A stretch of DNA of 64,000 bases from Panonychus citri (taxonomy: Eukaryota > Arthropoda > Arachnida > Trombidiformes > Tetranychidae), in assembly GCF_014898815.1 (NCBI RefSeq), contig NW_026515454.1, positions 1,054,001-1,118,000 on the forward strand, written 5' to 3'. Shown one piece after another: positions 1-11,769 of the stretch. The translations under genes and the position numbers were made by a program. Under the pieces are notes generated by a model. The model did no database searches, was not told the DNA's origin, and saw nothing but the letters and a program-made list of their open reading frames with translations. Each line of letters starts with the position of its first letter. The first letter of the stretch is position 1.

Positions 1-1927
1 TGGTGGCCTGCTCGGTAAACATCAGCGGCATCTAACATTACCAAATCGGCTCGACCTCGTCTAATAGCTTCCATACAGCCGATTACACTTCTCTCAGAGA
101 CACAGCTTAACATGGGCTGTAAAAATGCCGCTCGAAATGTTGTTGCCATCTCTTGACATTTCTTCATCTCAACGGAAGATATTACACAAAGTCGAGCAGT
201 TGGAACTGGACATTTCTTTAATCTTTTAGAAAGTAACTCATAATTGTCCTTTTTTAAATAATTACGAAAAGTTTGATCGGGACCTGAAAGTGGCTCGAAT
301 CCAGTAAGTTCATCAGAGAATAATAGATTTGCACTGTCACCATATTTTTGTGGACTCCGTTCATCGGCAAGATTAAATGATTGAGATGCTTTTCTATTAT
401 CATTTGCAAAGTTCTGATTGTTAACTGTTCCATAATCATTGCCTACGTTGAAAATTTTAGCTGATTTCATGAGGAATTGCTGAACTTTTTTCCTCTCCTC
501 AGGTAACATGGAAGAGAAAACAACAACTGCATGAGCAGGTGATCGACCCCAATTACATTCTCGATAGTTACTTAATCCTCTTCGACCTCCTTGTGGACAT
601 AAAAGTTCCAGATCATCTCTACGGTAACTATAACGATCACGTAAGGCCATTAATCGAGCAGTTGAATGTTTAAGAAAAGCAACATCTCCATTGTCAATGA
701 GACATTTAAAAGCTCCCTCGTAATTAGCATATTCATCGGATCCAGAACATTTAGTATGACAAAGAGCACAAATCGATTGAGGATTATCACCACTGGGATT
801 GTTTTTATCATTTAAAGCATTTGGTGCACACGAAGAATTGAAAAAAGTGGCCGCTGTTTTAACGATATTATTACAATCTTTAAACTCAATGATTCCATCA
901 TTTATCAATCGAGCCAAAGGTAAAACCCAACCAGCCATTTGATTTACTCCAGGGAAACAAGCTTTTTTACCTTTCAAATCAGTTATCGTTTGAATTTGAA
1001 TGGATGAACTTTTCTTGACCACAGCAACAGAGTAATAGCCATCATCTAATGTTGAATCATATCTTTCAGCCATGATTGGGACAAGTGAATGATATCGACC
1101 AGCAATGAAAACTTCACCAGGATCCAAGGTAACCAAATGAGCTCTTCCTTTCTCAATATGATTCATACAAGTCTCTCGGTCAGAGGTTTGTTCACATTTC
1201 AATTGGTAACCAAATGGTTCCTCTGAACCAACAGGTACATTATTAGGATAACGTTTGATAGCTTCAGACCAATCCAAGCATTTCTTTTGTTCGGCGACAC
1301 TTATTGTACACCAAATTAATTCTTTAGGTGGTGTCACATCAAACCTAGAAGATTGTGCATAATAACCTAAAAAAATTGGAGAAAAAAAAAAGAGAATAGA
1401 AAATAAAATTAATCAATAATTTTCTTCAAAGAAAAAAGAACAGAAAAATATTCAACAGAATCAACAATCTTTAAAACTACAAGTCGACAAGTGGATTAAA
1501 ACTTGACAATATTTAACTTCAAATTCTATATAAAAAGACAATGAAAATGATAGAAATTAATCACCAATCTAATTAGTATTTAAAAGAAAAGAAAAAATTA
1601 CAAAAGTAAAAGGAAATGTAAAGGTAAGTAAAAAATACTATTGGTTACAGGTAAGAATAGAAAAACAAAAAATTAGAAACAAAACTTTCACTAGTTTAAT
1701 TGCACTGATTAAAGTTACTTCTTGAAAAATGCTTGTCAATCAGTTTAGATTATCTAAATTAATCATATTAATCAAATTTAATTGAATTGAAATAAGGTAA
1801 AAACAAGAAAAAAAAACAAAAGGGTAAGAAAAAGGTAAACATGATAGGTAAATTTTTCTCATGTAAATGTTTACTTACCTAGAGGGAAAAAAAGAAAGAA
1901 ACAAATTTTACCAAAGATCGAGTTCAT
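1..1927 (-). CDS. Transferrin / melanotransferrin-like protein, 5' part (truncated by window edge)
   Basis: Predicted secreted or membrane-anchored iron-binding transferrin. Exons on the minus strand are 1927-1879 (ATG plus most of a signal peptide, residues MNSIFGKICFFLFFPLG) and 1366 to beyond base 1, joined by a GT-AG intron of 512 bp. About 471 residues are visible: a complete N-lobe and the start of the second lobe (VPTARLCVISSVEMKKC onward). Alignment from memory is best with melanotransferrin, including the PAHAVVV segment and the GAFKCL block. Iron-ligand positions look kept: Asp in TLDPGEVF, Tyr in GYYSVAVV, Tyr in NYEGAFKCL, His in PAHAVVV. The carbonate-binding loop is changed: where family members have HTGxxR this protein has CFPGVNQ, so the anion Thr and Arg are Pro and Gln. 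It could be insect-type Tsf2 (MTf) or Tsf3; the C-lobe and any GPI signal lie off the window. Confidence 0.88.
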
Positions 1928-3768
1928 TTTAACTGAATTGATTGATTATTGGTAAAAGACCAGTTAACTAATCATCAGAAAGAATAAAAAAATCACCAAA
2001 TTAACTAATTAAACACAACAATTAGAAATTAAATTGTTAACATTTTCTCTCAACTTTTGTTGTTGGAAACCAAGGGTTAGGTTTCTCTTTCTTTTTCTCT
2101 TTCTAATCCAATTGGCCGAGTTTGGAACTAAAAAGAGCATAAGAAAAGCATAAAAAGCATAGTAACCGAATTGAATTTCCAACGGGAACGTTAATTGTTT
2201 TTTTTTAATTTTCGTAATTAAAATTCTTTATTCTTTATTATTGTGATTTTAATTTCTTTTCCTTAATGGTTGATTAGGTAATTTAAGCTTCTCTAGAATC
2301 TAAATTCATAAGAGAAGAAGTTTAATTACGAAGATTTATTTCTCTTTTTGGATGTTATTTGTTTTCCCTCTATAATTATGGTTAATGTTTTTAACCGAAA
2401 GCTGATTAATTGGTCAATCTTATTGTTTTACCTTTTGGATTAATGTTACATTTTAATCGTTGATCAGGTTGATTAAATCATATTTTTGTTTCTATAATAT
2501 TGGTAAGTATTAGTTGGTTAAAAGGGTGGAAGTGTATTTGTTATTTCTCTCTTAATGATGTTTAAACAGTTATGTGATTATCGATTGTAATTAATTGTAT
2601 CTCTCTTGTCTTTTAGCCGGATATCTTTTGTTTAATGTTTTTCTCTTGTTGGATCAAATTATATTGGATACAATTGTTGAACGCCTACATTATCAAATCA
2701 AAATCTTCATCATTACGAATATTATCTTTATCATCATATTCATCAGTGTTCTTGTAGAGTTTTCTCAGTAATATTCTGAAAAAATTTTCTCTTCTCTCTT
2801 TCATTTTCATCTTCTTTTTTTTGTGGTCACGATAATTTTGGTTAACTTGGAGACACACCCAGTTGATGGAAATGATGATGATGAGATTCTCAAGTCCCGA
2901 TTAATGTGAAAAAATTGATTTACTCTTATCCCTGTACATCAAATCTCTATTGAAGAATAAGAAAAAAATGACGACATATAAGATATGGAAAAAGAGGGAA
3001 TCATGAAATTCAAAAGAAAACAAAGAGAATATACAAGAAAGGAGAGCTGATAATTCCAATGAAAAGCAGTTAAAGAATCAAAAATTGATGATAACGAAAT
3101 AGAATGAGAGAGAAGGAGGGAGAGGGATAAATCTTCTGATGGATAATGGTGGTAACATATTCACACACTCTCAGGTTATGGAGACAATCAAAGAGAACTC
3201 AAGGAAAGACAAGAAGGAGAAGAGAAAATTGTAACAGAGTGAGAGCAACAATCATTCTGGATCATTTGAATTCTGCTAAGTCAATAGTTAACAACTTTGA
3301 GAATCAACAATCTAATATTGAGAGAGAAATAGAAAGACCAATATTCGCAATTAACTTCCAGTTCCTTTTAACCTTGTTACCAACAGTTTGAACCAGCAAA
3401 TTATGAACATTTTTCTTCCGTTATTCCTGATGTTCTGCTTCAAAAGTTGAGAGAGAAAAGAAAAAAACAAATTATCAATAAGAAACTTGAGATAATTTAA
3501 TTAGTTATCATAATCTCTTCTGGTCCACATTCGTCCACGTCCTGATTTCCACCAAGTGACAATTTAATTTGATTCATTTGTGTTTACCTTTTCTGTTTTT
3601 CTGTTACCATTTCTCTCAATCCAATTGTCACATTTGAATCTTGGATTATTTTGAAAACTTTAATCGCTCAACACTTTAACCATTGAACATTGGACAACAA
3701 TCAATTAACTACATCAGAAAGTCTGATGTGTCTGATCAGTGATATTCAACGATTATCAGTAATCAAAA
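1928..3768. other. Divergent intergenic region, transferrin / tetraspanin
   Basis: This is 1.8 kb of AT-rich DNA between two divergently transcribed genes, so it should hold both promoters and 5' UTRs. It has short CT and GAT runs and one 81-codon open frame at 3146-3391 that looks like chance. I see no conserved gene, RNA gene or transposon here. Confidence 0.6.
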
Positions 3769-6077
3769 ATGGTTGACGGTTTCGCTAAAGGAGTTAAATT
3801 TGCTATGCTAATCGCCAATGGAGTTATATTTGTAAGTAATAACAATTAAAGTTTTTTTTATCAAGTCTCCCTATCAAAACCTTACCTAATTTAATTACAA
3901 CGAGATTAATTTACACCAGTAAATAAGCCAGAAAGTAACCAAATAATCATTGATTAATAATATTAATCTTCATCTCCATTAAAATGATTAAATGTTGCTG
4001 ATAATAATGATAAAGTAATTTAATGACCATCCATTGGTTATAATACATAATCAAATGTGAACCTTAAACCAATAATGATCACTTTTGATAAATTACTTGA
4101 TTGATTATCACCATAGATAAAGAAACAAGAAACTCGACAATTTTAAAAGGTTATTAGTTAATTTTATCAATACTAATCAGTAAATCATAACTTCCACCTC
4201 CTCATCATTTATTATTCTTAGATGATTACATATTGCTAGTAATTTAATTGTATCTTCAAACAAGTGAGAATATTTGTCCACCCTCTTAATAAATTATATC
4301 GAATCATGATAATAACTAATTTCATGATGACTTGATTATCATCTAAAAATCAGATTGAACTTTTTTTCCATTCAATCTTCCCAATGGAAGATGTTTAAAG
4401 CGGGAAAATGTTTCATTGGATATTTTTTCAAAACGAATTGAGTTGAATTATATTAATTATTATTATTTTTTTCTTCTTCTTCTAATTACTTTAGGCTGGT
4501 GGAATTACTGTTTTCTCCATTGGTGTTTGGACTCTTTCAGATAAATCTTTCATGGAAAGACTTTTAGGAACTAAATCATATATTGCATCAGCATCAATTC
4601 TAATTGGAACTGGTCTAGTTGTGGCAATTATCTCATTCCTTGGATCAATTGGAGCTTGGAAAGAGATACGATGTGTATTAATAACTTTCTTTTTTATTCT
4701 GGCCATGATTTTCCTCACCATGTTAACCGGAGGAATTCTGGGTTACATATTTCGAAGTGAGGTAAACACAATCAATAGTTTTCAATCCGCGCAATGTTTT
4801 AATTAATCCAAATTGTACTGAGATAAATCATCTAACCTTCATCTACATAGTATTACTTAAATTAACCTTATTCAAGGTAACAGGTAAAAAGTAAATCAAC
4901 CAACAATTAGATTTACTTATTCATTATCTCCTCTTCTCAAGTGCATTTGTCATAAATATTATCCGGTGTTTCCTTTAACCAGTTATTGATTGTTGGTATT
5001 ATTATTATTACAATCAATTAGTAATCAATTAGTTAAGTGTATGTGTCAAGTCAATCATTACTTTATTCAATTACAATAGTTAATATTCAAGATATTAATA
5101 GATTGTATCTCTCTCCAAATTTCAAGCTGATTAATGTTAAAGATAAAATCTATTTACATTCTTGATCTAATTTGAATATGTACTAAAAATAATAACAATA
5201 ATAGTCCTAAAAAAGTACCAAAGACACACCTAATTTATCAGATTGACAAGTTTGTCAGTTGAAAGAAAGTTTTCTAAACATTTTCTATTCTCCCATGAAA
5301 GTCAACTAATCAGTAAATTTTGACAATTGATTTACTTTATATTCTCATGAATTTGAGAAGAGAAAACAATTATCTAATCAGAAATATAACCTTTCAATTC
5401 CTGACACTAATCAAATTATCATTTTCTTGTTAATTCTAATAATTATTATATAATATTTACACTCTTTTTTTTATTACTTCTTTTAATTTCTTGATTGTTT
5501 AAGGTTGATGAACGAATGCACACAGAAATGGTGATGACAATTAAATTATATGGAAATGATACCAAAGTAACCGAATCATGGGATGCTGTTCATAGAAATG
5601 TAAAATTTGATCATCAAAACATGACATGAATATCAATTTAACTTTGAATTGAATCTCTCTTTCATCTGATTATAGTTTAATTGTTGTGGAGTGATACCTA
5701 ATATTGCCAATCCAAAAGCTTATCGTGACCAAAAGGCTTACAAAATTTGGTTAAGAAACAACGTTTTTAAATTAAGTGGACCTCAAGTTCCCGAAAGTTG
5801 TTGTAAGAATCCGCTTGACCCTCAACAGCGAAAAGCTTGTGTCCGAGATAAACTAGAGGAGAGATTTGTCTTTATGGATGTAAGTAATTAATTGGTATTC
5901 TATTGATTGTCTCATTAATTGATTGTTTTAATCTTTTAATTGTAGGATTGTTACGAGAAGATGAAAGAATTTGTTAAAGCTCATGCATTGATTGTCGGTG
6001 GAATTGGAGTTGGAATTGCAGTTCTCATTATATTCGGAATGATTTTGTCCTTAGCTTTATTTCTCGTTATAGAATAG
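3769..6077 (+). CDS. Tetraspanin
   Basis: Four-pass membrane organiser of the tetraspanin family, acting in plasma or endosomal membranes. Five exons, all joined in phase 0 by GT-AG introns: 3769-3831, 4495-4761, 5504-5599, 5676-5879, 5946-6077, giving 253 residues, a normal family length. Hydrophobic segments lie near residues 11-33, 52-72, 82-106 and 225-250. The family motif after TM2 is present as FLGSIGAWKE. The large extracellular loop has the CCG signature (residues 145-147) followed by PESCC (184-185), Cys197 and Cys212, six cysteines in all, enough for three disulfides. There is one N-glycosylation sequon near GNDT. The start ATG is followed by a short cytoplasmic head MVDGFAKGVKF. 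The subfamily cannot be named with confidence from motifs alone. Confidence 0.9.
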
Positions 6078-6910
6078 ACAATTTAACCTTTTTCTTAATT
6101 GTGTGCTCGTCGTTGATTACATAACAATCAAGCAAACAACAATCACCAAACAATCAAAAGAACATACAATGTATGACGAAAACGATGATGATGATTATGG
6201 AAACAATGATTTGATTAGTTCAATGTTCAGGTAAAAGATGATAGATTATCTATCGAAGTAGGTGAAGCAATAATCACGCAATCAACGAGTTAATTGTAAG
6301 ATAAACAAGAAAAAGAGAAAGAGATTAAGTACAAAAAAATGTCCATTTGGATTTACAAGGTATTGGTCAACGATTAAGTTAATTTCTGATCAACCCTTGA
6401 TTCTGATTCGCATTTTCTGTTTGATCAGAAATCTCTCTTTCTCAGTATTTAATCAGAGTAAACAATTAATCAATAATTCCAATTGGTGATCTCATTACGA
6501 TTTCATTTACCTTGACTTTTTTTTCTCAATCATCAAAGTTACTTTAGTTTTCCTTGATAATGTTTCTATCATTGGGAATTTGTAATTTATTTTAATATTT
6601 AATTCATCTTCTTATTAATTCAAATCAATTGTTCATCGCAATTAATAAGTAAATTCATTTTAAAATTGATGACAATTAACATTTTTCTTTTCTTGTTAAA
6701 TTTTAATTTATGAACAGAAATTGTTGTTTTTTTTTCACAAGAAAAAATTTCAATTGATTAATTTGGTTTGAAAAATAAATAGTTAATTAATTATATATGA
6801 TAGATGCTTGAAGAAACTTTTTAAATTGTTGATGAATGAAAGTTTCAGTGTTAATAATAAACCTTTTTTTTTGTGATTGTAATATTTTCCTTTCTTATTA
6901 ATACAATTGT
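6078..6910. other. Convergent 3' region, tetraspanin / MED17
   Basis: This is AT-rich sequence between the stop codons of two convergent genes. AATAAA hexamers on the plus strand at 6774-6779 and 6856-6861 are plausible tetraspanin polyadenylation signals. The second is only about 50 bp from the MED17 stop, so the two 3' UTRs probably overlap. No other gene is visible. Confidence 0.6.
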
Positions 6911-8875
6911 CTATGTCTTTGATGTAAATGACATGAGAATCTCAATTTTGTTGATTAAATTTTTCCCTTGCATTTTAGTTAAATCAATTGTCTTAAAATT
7001 TGATTGAATGTTTTGCCATTTACGATCACGAATAATTGAACTTGGATAAAAATCTTGATCCCTTGGAATTGAAGAGACGGAAACTTTAGGTTCTGAGGTT
7101 GGCCCTTGGCGAATTGAGATGATCCTTTCATCATTTGGTGAAGCAATTTGAATCGCTGAAGCGGTTCCACTTTGTTCAACTGGACCCAGGCCACAATTAT
7201 TGGTAAACGAGAGGACTCGCCAGCCCATTAGTTTACACATTGATTGGATTGTGAACATTTGATGGTGGGAAATTATGGTGAGAAGGGTTTGCCGAAGTAG
7301 CGACATGTCATAGTAAAGGTTATACTTTTTACCCTCGCGACAAATGATGTACATCCTTTTCGAGGTTATATGAATTGTGGCCGGAGTTCGATGAAGTGCT
7401 TCGTACCCTCTGGAGATTAGGTTCAACTTGATACAACTTCGAGTTGGACTATTTAAACATAATCCGTGGACAACGATAATCGTTTCTTTAACTTCTTTGG
7501 TTAAATCGTCAATTGTTTTCAAGACTTGACCACGAAGAACATAATGTTGACTTTGAGAGAGAATTTGTTCCAACATGGTTTCGTTCTTACAAGATTCTGT
7601 TAAAATATGACGATCGTATGCTTCGGGTCCGGCGAAATATCTTACACGACTTAGACCCAAAGTCGCTGTTGTTGGATGAGGCATAGGATGATGAAGAGCA
7701 TTATAATGCATGTCACGAAGAAGTTGATGGAGAGTATGTTCTAGAACGGGCTTGTGAGGGAATTTAACAGGTTCGGAAGATTTTTCGGTTCCCTCGGGGT
7801 TTTCCGATTTACCAAATTTTCTTTTCTTTTTGGGTGGTGTTTGATGAACTAGACCGATATTCAATTGGGTACCAGTGAAAAGAGTGGCGATAATTATGTT
7901 ACCATAAATTAATGTTGGAATTGGAAATTGGACTTGTACCGCTTCTTGTGCGAGCTTAGCAAATAATTCCTTACAGAAAAGTATATTTTGAGCGTTTTCA
8001 AGTTTCTGTTGCCAACTAAGGTCCATTTTGATAAGAGCTTCTTGATTGATAGATGGTTTAATTGGATCATCATCTAGATCTTTTCTACCTTCTTGAATAC
8101 AGACATGAATGTAGGCAACACCTTCAAGATCACTGGGAATTTTAACCTTTAGAGCACTTTGTTTGGCAACAGGTCCGGAAGGTGAAGTACCTGGAATGGA
8201 GGGCATTGGTGGGGATAAAGGTGTTGAACTGGGTGGATCTTCATTTTTGGTCACCTCAAAGTTTCCTAAATGAGGATACCATGAACCAGCTGAGCGATAA
8301 CTAAGATCACCAATGATTGAATTTCCAGCTCGTCGTAGTCTCCAACTTTGTCTCATACACATAAGCTCCGTATGGAAATCGGATGTTTGACTTCTAGATG
8401 CATCGTTTTTACTTTGTTTAATTCGTTCAACTCCACTTGTAATTATGGTAGCTGCAGATGCAAATGCTTTCTTTTTAGCAACCAAACTGACAACCGGCTT
8501 ATTTTCAAATAGATCTTGAGAAACTGGATCAAGAACAAGATATTTTTTCTCCTTTGCAATGTTAAGAACATCTTCCAATACATGAACTTCTGTCAAAGCT
8601 CCTCTAATTTTGTTCCTTGCCGCTTCCCATGGCCATTGTGGTGCAGTAACAGTAGCAGCAGGAGTTGACTCTTTACTTGAATCAAAAGAATTCCCCTCAG
8701 ACTCACCATCATCACTTTCAATGGAAGAAAAATCAATCCGTTGAACCATCCGAGCCAAATTCTCAGACATAGTAAGAGGTGATTGATATTTCTCCTGACC
8801 ATCATAAGTAACCTCTTGAACAGTATATTCATCAGATATCTCAATACTAACCGGTACACTATACTGAGAAGACAT
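6911..8875 (-). CDS. MED17: Mediator complex subunit 17
   Basis: Head-module scaffold subunit of Mediator, which links transcription factors to RNA polymerase II in the nucleus. One uninterrupted coding exon of 654 codons, close to the roughly 640-650 residues of fly and human MED17. The N-terminus carries the conserved SPLTMSENLARMVQRIDFSS block (about residues 33-52), the middle carries GDLSYRSAGSWYPHLGNFEV and IPSDLEGVAYIHV, and the C-terminus carries MGWRVLSFTNNCGLGPVEQ and SASAIQIASPNDE-like stretches typical of the family. A basic PPKKKRKFGK segment looks like a nuclear localisation signal. The ATG directly follows an intron acceptor: a 5' UTR intron is predicted from 9008 (gtaagt) to 8876 (tttag), so the start codon opens exon 2. 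It is head-to-head with lysyl-tRNA synthetase. Confidence 0.95.
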   Translation of the reverse strand: MSSQYSVPVSIEISDEYTVQEVTYDGQEKYQSPLTMSENLARMVQRIDFSSIESDDGESEGNSFDSSKESTPAATVTAPQWPWEAARNKIRGALTEVHVLEDVLNIAKEKKYLVLDPVSQDLFENKPVVSLVAKKKAFASAATIITSGVERIKQSKNDASRSQTSDFHTELMCMRQSWRLRRAGNSIIGDLSYRSAGSWYPHLGNFEVTKNEDPPSSTPLSPPMPSIPGTSPSGPVAKQSALKVKIPSDLEGVAYIHVCIQEGRKDLDDDPIKPSINQEALIKMDLSWQQKLENAQNILFCKELFAKLAQEAVQVQFPIPTLIYGNIIIATLFTGTQLNIGLVHQTPPKKKRKFGKSENPEGTEKSSEPVKFPHKPVLEHTLHQLLRDMHYNALHHPMPHPTTATLGLSRVRYFAGPEAYDRHILTESCKNETMLEQILSQSQHYVLRGQVLKTIDDLTKEVKETIIVVHGLCLNSPTRSCIKLNLISRGYEALHRTPATIHITSKRMYIICREGKKYNLYYDMSLLRQTLLTIISHHQMFTIQSMCKLMGWRVLSFTNNCGLGPVEQSGTASAIQIASPNDERIISIRQGPTSEPKVSVSSIPRDQDFYPSSIIRDRKWQNIQSNFKTIDLTKMQGKNLINKIEILMSFTSKT

Positions 8876-9246
8876 CTAAACCAAACAAAAAAAGAAAACG
8901 AAAGAGAAAGAGAAAGAGAAAAAAATCCAATCAAAAAATCAAAGAAAACTCAAAATTACAAAAGAGTAAAACTAAGTCATTCATACGAACCGTAACACGA
9001 CAACTTACCTTAAATGAGACACACACTTAGATGAATATCACAAGACCAAAAACAAAAACCAAAACAAAATTCTAATCCAACAGATAATCAAACTTTAATT
9101 GCGAGAATTAATTAGAAACAATTAACTCAGTGAATTTGAAAAAAGAAAATTAAAAAAAAGTAAACATCTGATTCGACGTGAGTGGCTCCATCTAGAGAAT
9201 AGAAGATGAGATGAGTGATATTCTTCCACGATGTTGAAATGCTGCA
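8876..9246. promoter_or_regulatory. Bidirectional promoter and MED17 5' UTR intron
   Basis: Only 371 bp separate the MED17 and KARS start codons, which are divergent. On the minus strand a consensus donor (AAG|gtaagttg, intron from 9008) and a pyrimidine-rich acceptor ending at 8876 mark a 133-bp 5' UTR intron for MED17. Transcription start sites for both genes must lie between about 9010 and 9246. No TATA box is evident. An AGATGGAGCC-type motif lies on the minus strand near 9186-9196. Confidence 0.6.
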
Positions 9247-11327
9247 ATGAGAATTATCTTTCCGGTGTTGAGATCATTTAATCGTTTGCTTCGTGTCAAT
9301 AGTAGTTTATTAGTGTCCACCATGTCCGAGTCAAGTGAGAAGTTGAGTAAAAACGAGTTGAAACGTAGACTTAAAAATGAGAAGAAATTAAAAGAAAAAG
9401 CTGAAAAAGAGAAACAAACTCTGGAAAATTCATCTAAATTGGTCAATGTTGGAACTGGTGATGGTTCATCTTCTGGTCCTTCGGCTGGTGTAATTAATGA
9501 AGATGAAATGGATGAGAATCAATTTTATCTTCTACGAACCCAAATGATTGACAATCTTAAAGCCAAAGGAGAAAATCCATTTCCACATAAATACAATGTA
9601 ACCATTTCTCTATCGGAATTCATTGAAAAATACTCATCACTTTCTGATGGTTAGTATGGTTAACTTATTTGCTTACATATTTCTCTTCACATTCAAAATC
9701 AATTTCTTGCTTCTTCCTGTTTTTCATGATTGATTGATTGATTTTTGATGTTAACATTGTTCTTACCTTGTCGATTCTAATCTGTCAATCAAATCAACAA
9801 TAATCTATTGGTTGATATTTTGTGAAACCGCTTCAAGTACGAGATGTATACATGTACTTATGTGTCTATATTTGTTTTCTAATCTCTTTCCTCTTGATTG
9901 TTTGAAATTAATTTCTTTTCTACTTAGGTCAAGTCTTGGAGGATGTTAAAGTGAGCCTTGCAGGTCGTATTTTTGCTAAACGCGATTATGGGGAAAAGTT
10001 AACTTTCTATGATCTTAGAGGTGAAGGAGTAAAGATTCAAGTTATGGCCAATGTTCAATATTATCCTACACGTGAAGGTTTCGTTGAAATGAATGATAAA
10101 TTAAAGAGAGGTGATATCATGGGTTGTACCGGTTATCCTGGTAAAACAAAGAAAGGAGAATTGTCAATTATACCTGTTGAGATGACACTTTTAACACCTT
10201 GTCTGAGAATGTTACCTGCCCTTCATTTTGGATTAAAGGATAGAGAGACTCGATATCGTATGAGATTTTTGGATTTAATGTTAAACGATTGGGTTAGACA
10301 AAAGTTTATTGTTCGTTGTAAGGTTATCCGTTATATTAGATCATTTTTGGATCAATTGGGATTCTTGGAGGTGGAAACACCAATTCTTAATATGCAACCC
10401 GGCGGGGCAACAGCTAAACCCTTTATTACTCATCATAATGAGTTAAATATGGATCTTTTTATGAGAATCGCACCCGAATTATATCTTAAAATGTTGGTTG
10501 TCGGTGGAATGGATCGTGTCTATGAGATTGGTCGACAATTTCGTAATGAAGGAATTGATCTTACTCATAATCCAGAATTTACCATGGCTGAATTTTACAT
10601 GGCTTATGCTGATTATAATGATCAGATGAAAATTGTTGAGACCATGTTAAGTGGACTTGTTAAATCGGTACATGGTTCATATAAGGTTACCTATCATCCA
10701 GAAGGACCAGAAAGTGAATCAATTGAAATTGATTTTACTCCACCTTTCAAGAAAGTTAGCATGTTAACTGAATTGGAGAAATGTCTTGGAGTTAAATTAC
10801 CTCCATTAGATGAATTGGAATCAGATGAGGCTAATAAATTTTTCTCTGATCAATGTGTTAAACATGAGGTTGATTGTGCACCACCTCGAACTACTTCACG
10901 ATTAATTGATAAATTGGTTGGTCATTTTATCGAGATAAATTGTAATAATCCAACCTTTATAACTGATCATCCGGTTGTTATGAGTCCATTGGCTAAATAT
11001 CATCGAGATAATCCTAATTTAACCGAAAGATTTGAATTGTTTGTCGGTCAACGAGAAGTTGTCAATGGTTATACCGAATTAAATGATCCAATTGTTCAAA
11101 GACAACGTTTTGAAGGTCAAGCAAAAGCAAAAGCCGCCGGTGATGATGAAGCTCAATTAGTTGATGAAACTTTTATCACTGCCCTCGAATATGGTTTACC
11201 CCCAACCGGTGGAGTTGGTATTGGTATTGATAGATTATCAATGTTCCTAACCGATTCCCATACAATTAAAGAGGTTCTCCTATTTCCAGCAATGAAACCC
11301 GATGAGACCAAAGCTAAGGACGATTAA
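9247..11327 (+). CDS. KARS1: Lysyl-tRNA synthetase (probable cytosolic and mitochondrial forms)
   Basis: Class IIb aminoacyl-tRNA synthetase that charges tRNA-Lys. Two exons: 9247-9649 and 9928-11327, 600 residues. After a Lys/Glu-rich helical extension (about residues 30-65) come the OB-fold anticodon domain (about 135-240) and the catalytic core. Motif 1 contains ETPILNMQPGGATAKPF (about 284-300), motif 2 contains EIGRQFRNEGIDLTHNPEF (about 334-352), motif 3 contains GGVGIGIDRLSMFL near the C-terminus. There are two in-frame starts. ATG 9247 opens a basic amphipathic leader (MRIIFPVLRSFNRLLRVNSS) typical of mitochondrial targeting. ATG 9322 lies in a strong context (ccaccATGt) and would give the cytosolic form. 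The first ATG is in a weaker context (ctgcaATGa), so leaky scanning could make both products. Confidence 0.95.
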
Positions 11328-11386
11328 TAATCAAATCCAACAACAAAAAAAGAGACACAATAATTAACCAAAGTCAAAATAATAAT

Positions 11387-11392
11387 AATAAA
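11387..11392 (+). terminator. Polyadenylation signal, KARS
   Basis: An AATAAA hexamer lies 60 bp after the KARS stop codon and is the first good candidate on the plus strand. Confidence 0.5.
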
Positions 11393-11611
11393 AATCTTTA
11401 AACTGAAAACAGAGAAGTGAAGAAAAAACAAACCCCCAACAAAACGAAATAATTTATGTTCAACTTAATTACTCTAAATGAAAAAGATTTTCAAATTGTA
11501 AACGAAGAAAAAAAAATCAATCCAATTGGCTCCAATCAAATCAACCACAATTAAAAATGTTTCCAATTGAGATGAACCAAAATTGACAAAAAAAAGAGAA
11601 AAATCAAACTG

Positions 11612-11637
11612 AGACTGCGCAGGAACATGCGCAGTCT
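11612..11637. promoter_or_regulatory. GC-rich perfect inverted repeat in the Ras promoter
   Basis: AGACTGCGCA, a 6-bp spacer, then TGCGCAGTCT form perfect 10-bp arms about 130 bp upstream of the Ras start codon. Each arm contains TGCGCA, the half-site of NRF-1 (full consensus YGCGCAYGCGCR). It stands out from very AT-rich surroundings. Factor identity is inferred from the motif only. Confidence 0.5.
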
Positions 11638-11769
11638 TAGTTCGGTGGTCTAGACTCATCTAAATTTTTTCTCTTTTCTCTCTTTTTCTTTAATGTAGTT
11701 ATTTGTTTATATCTCCGTTTTTGATTTTTTATTTAAACTACAATTTAAATTGTTGATCAATTTACCAAC

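Noticed and set aside
3146..3391. 81-codon open frame upstream of the tetraspanin
   Set aside because: Basic, low-complexity composition, no homology recognised, no splice signals, and it lies in a promoter region.
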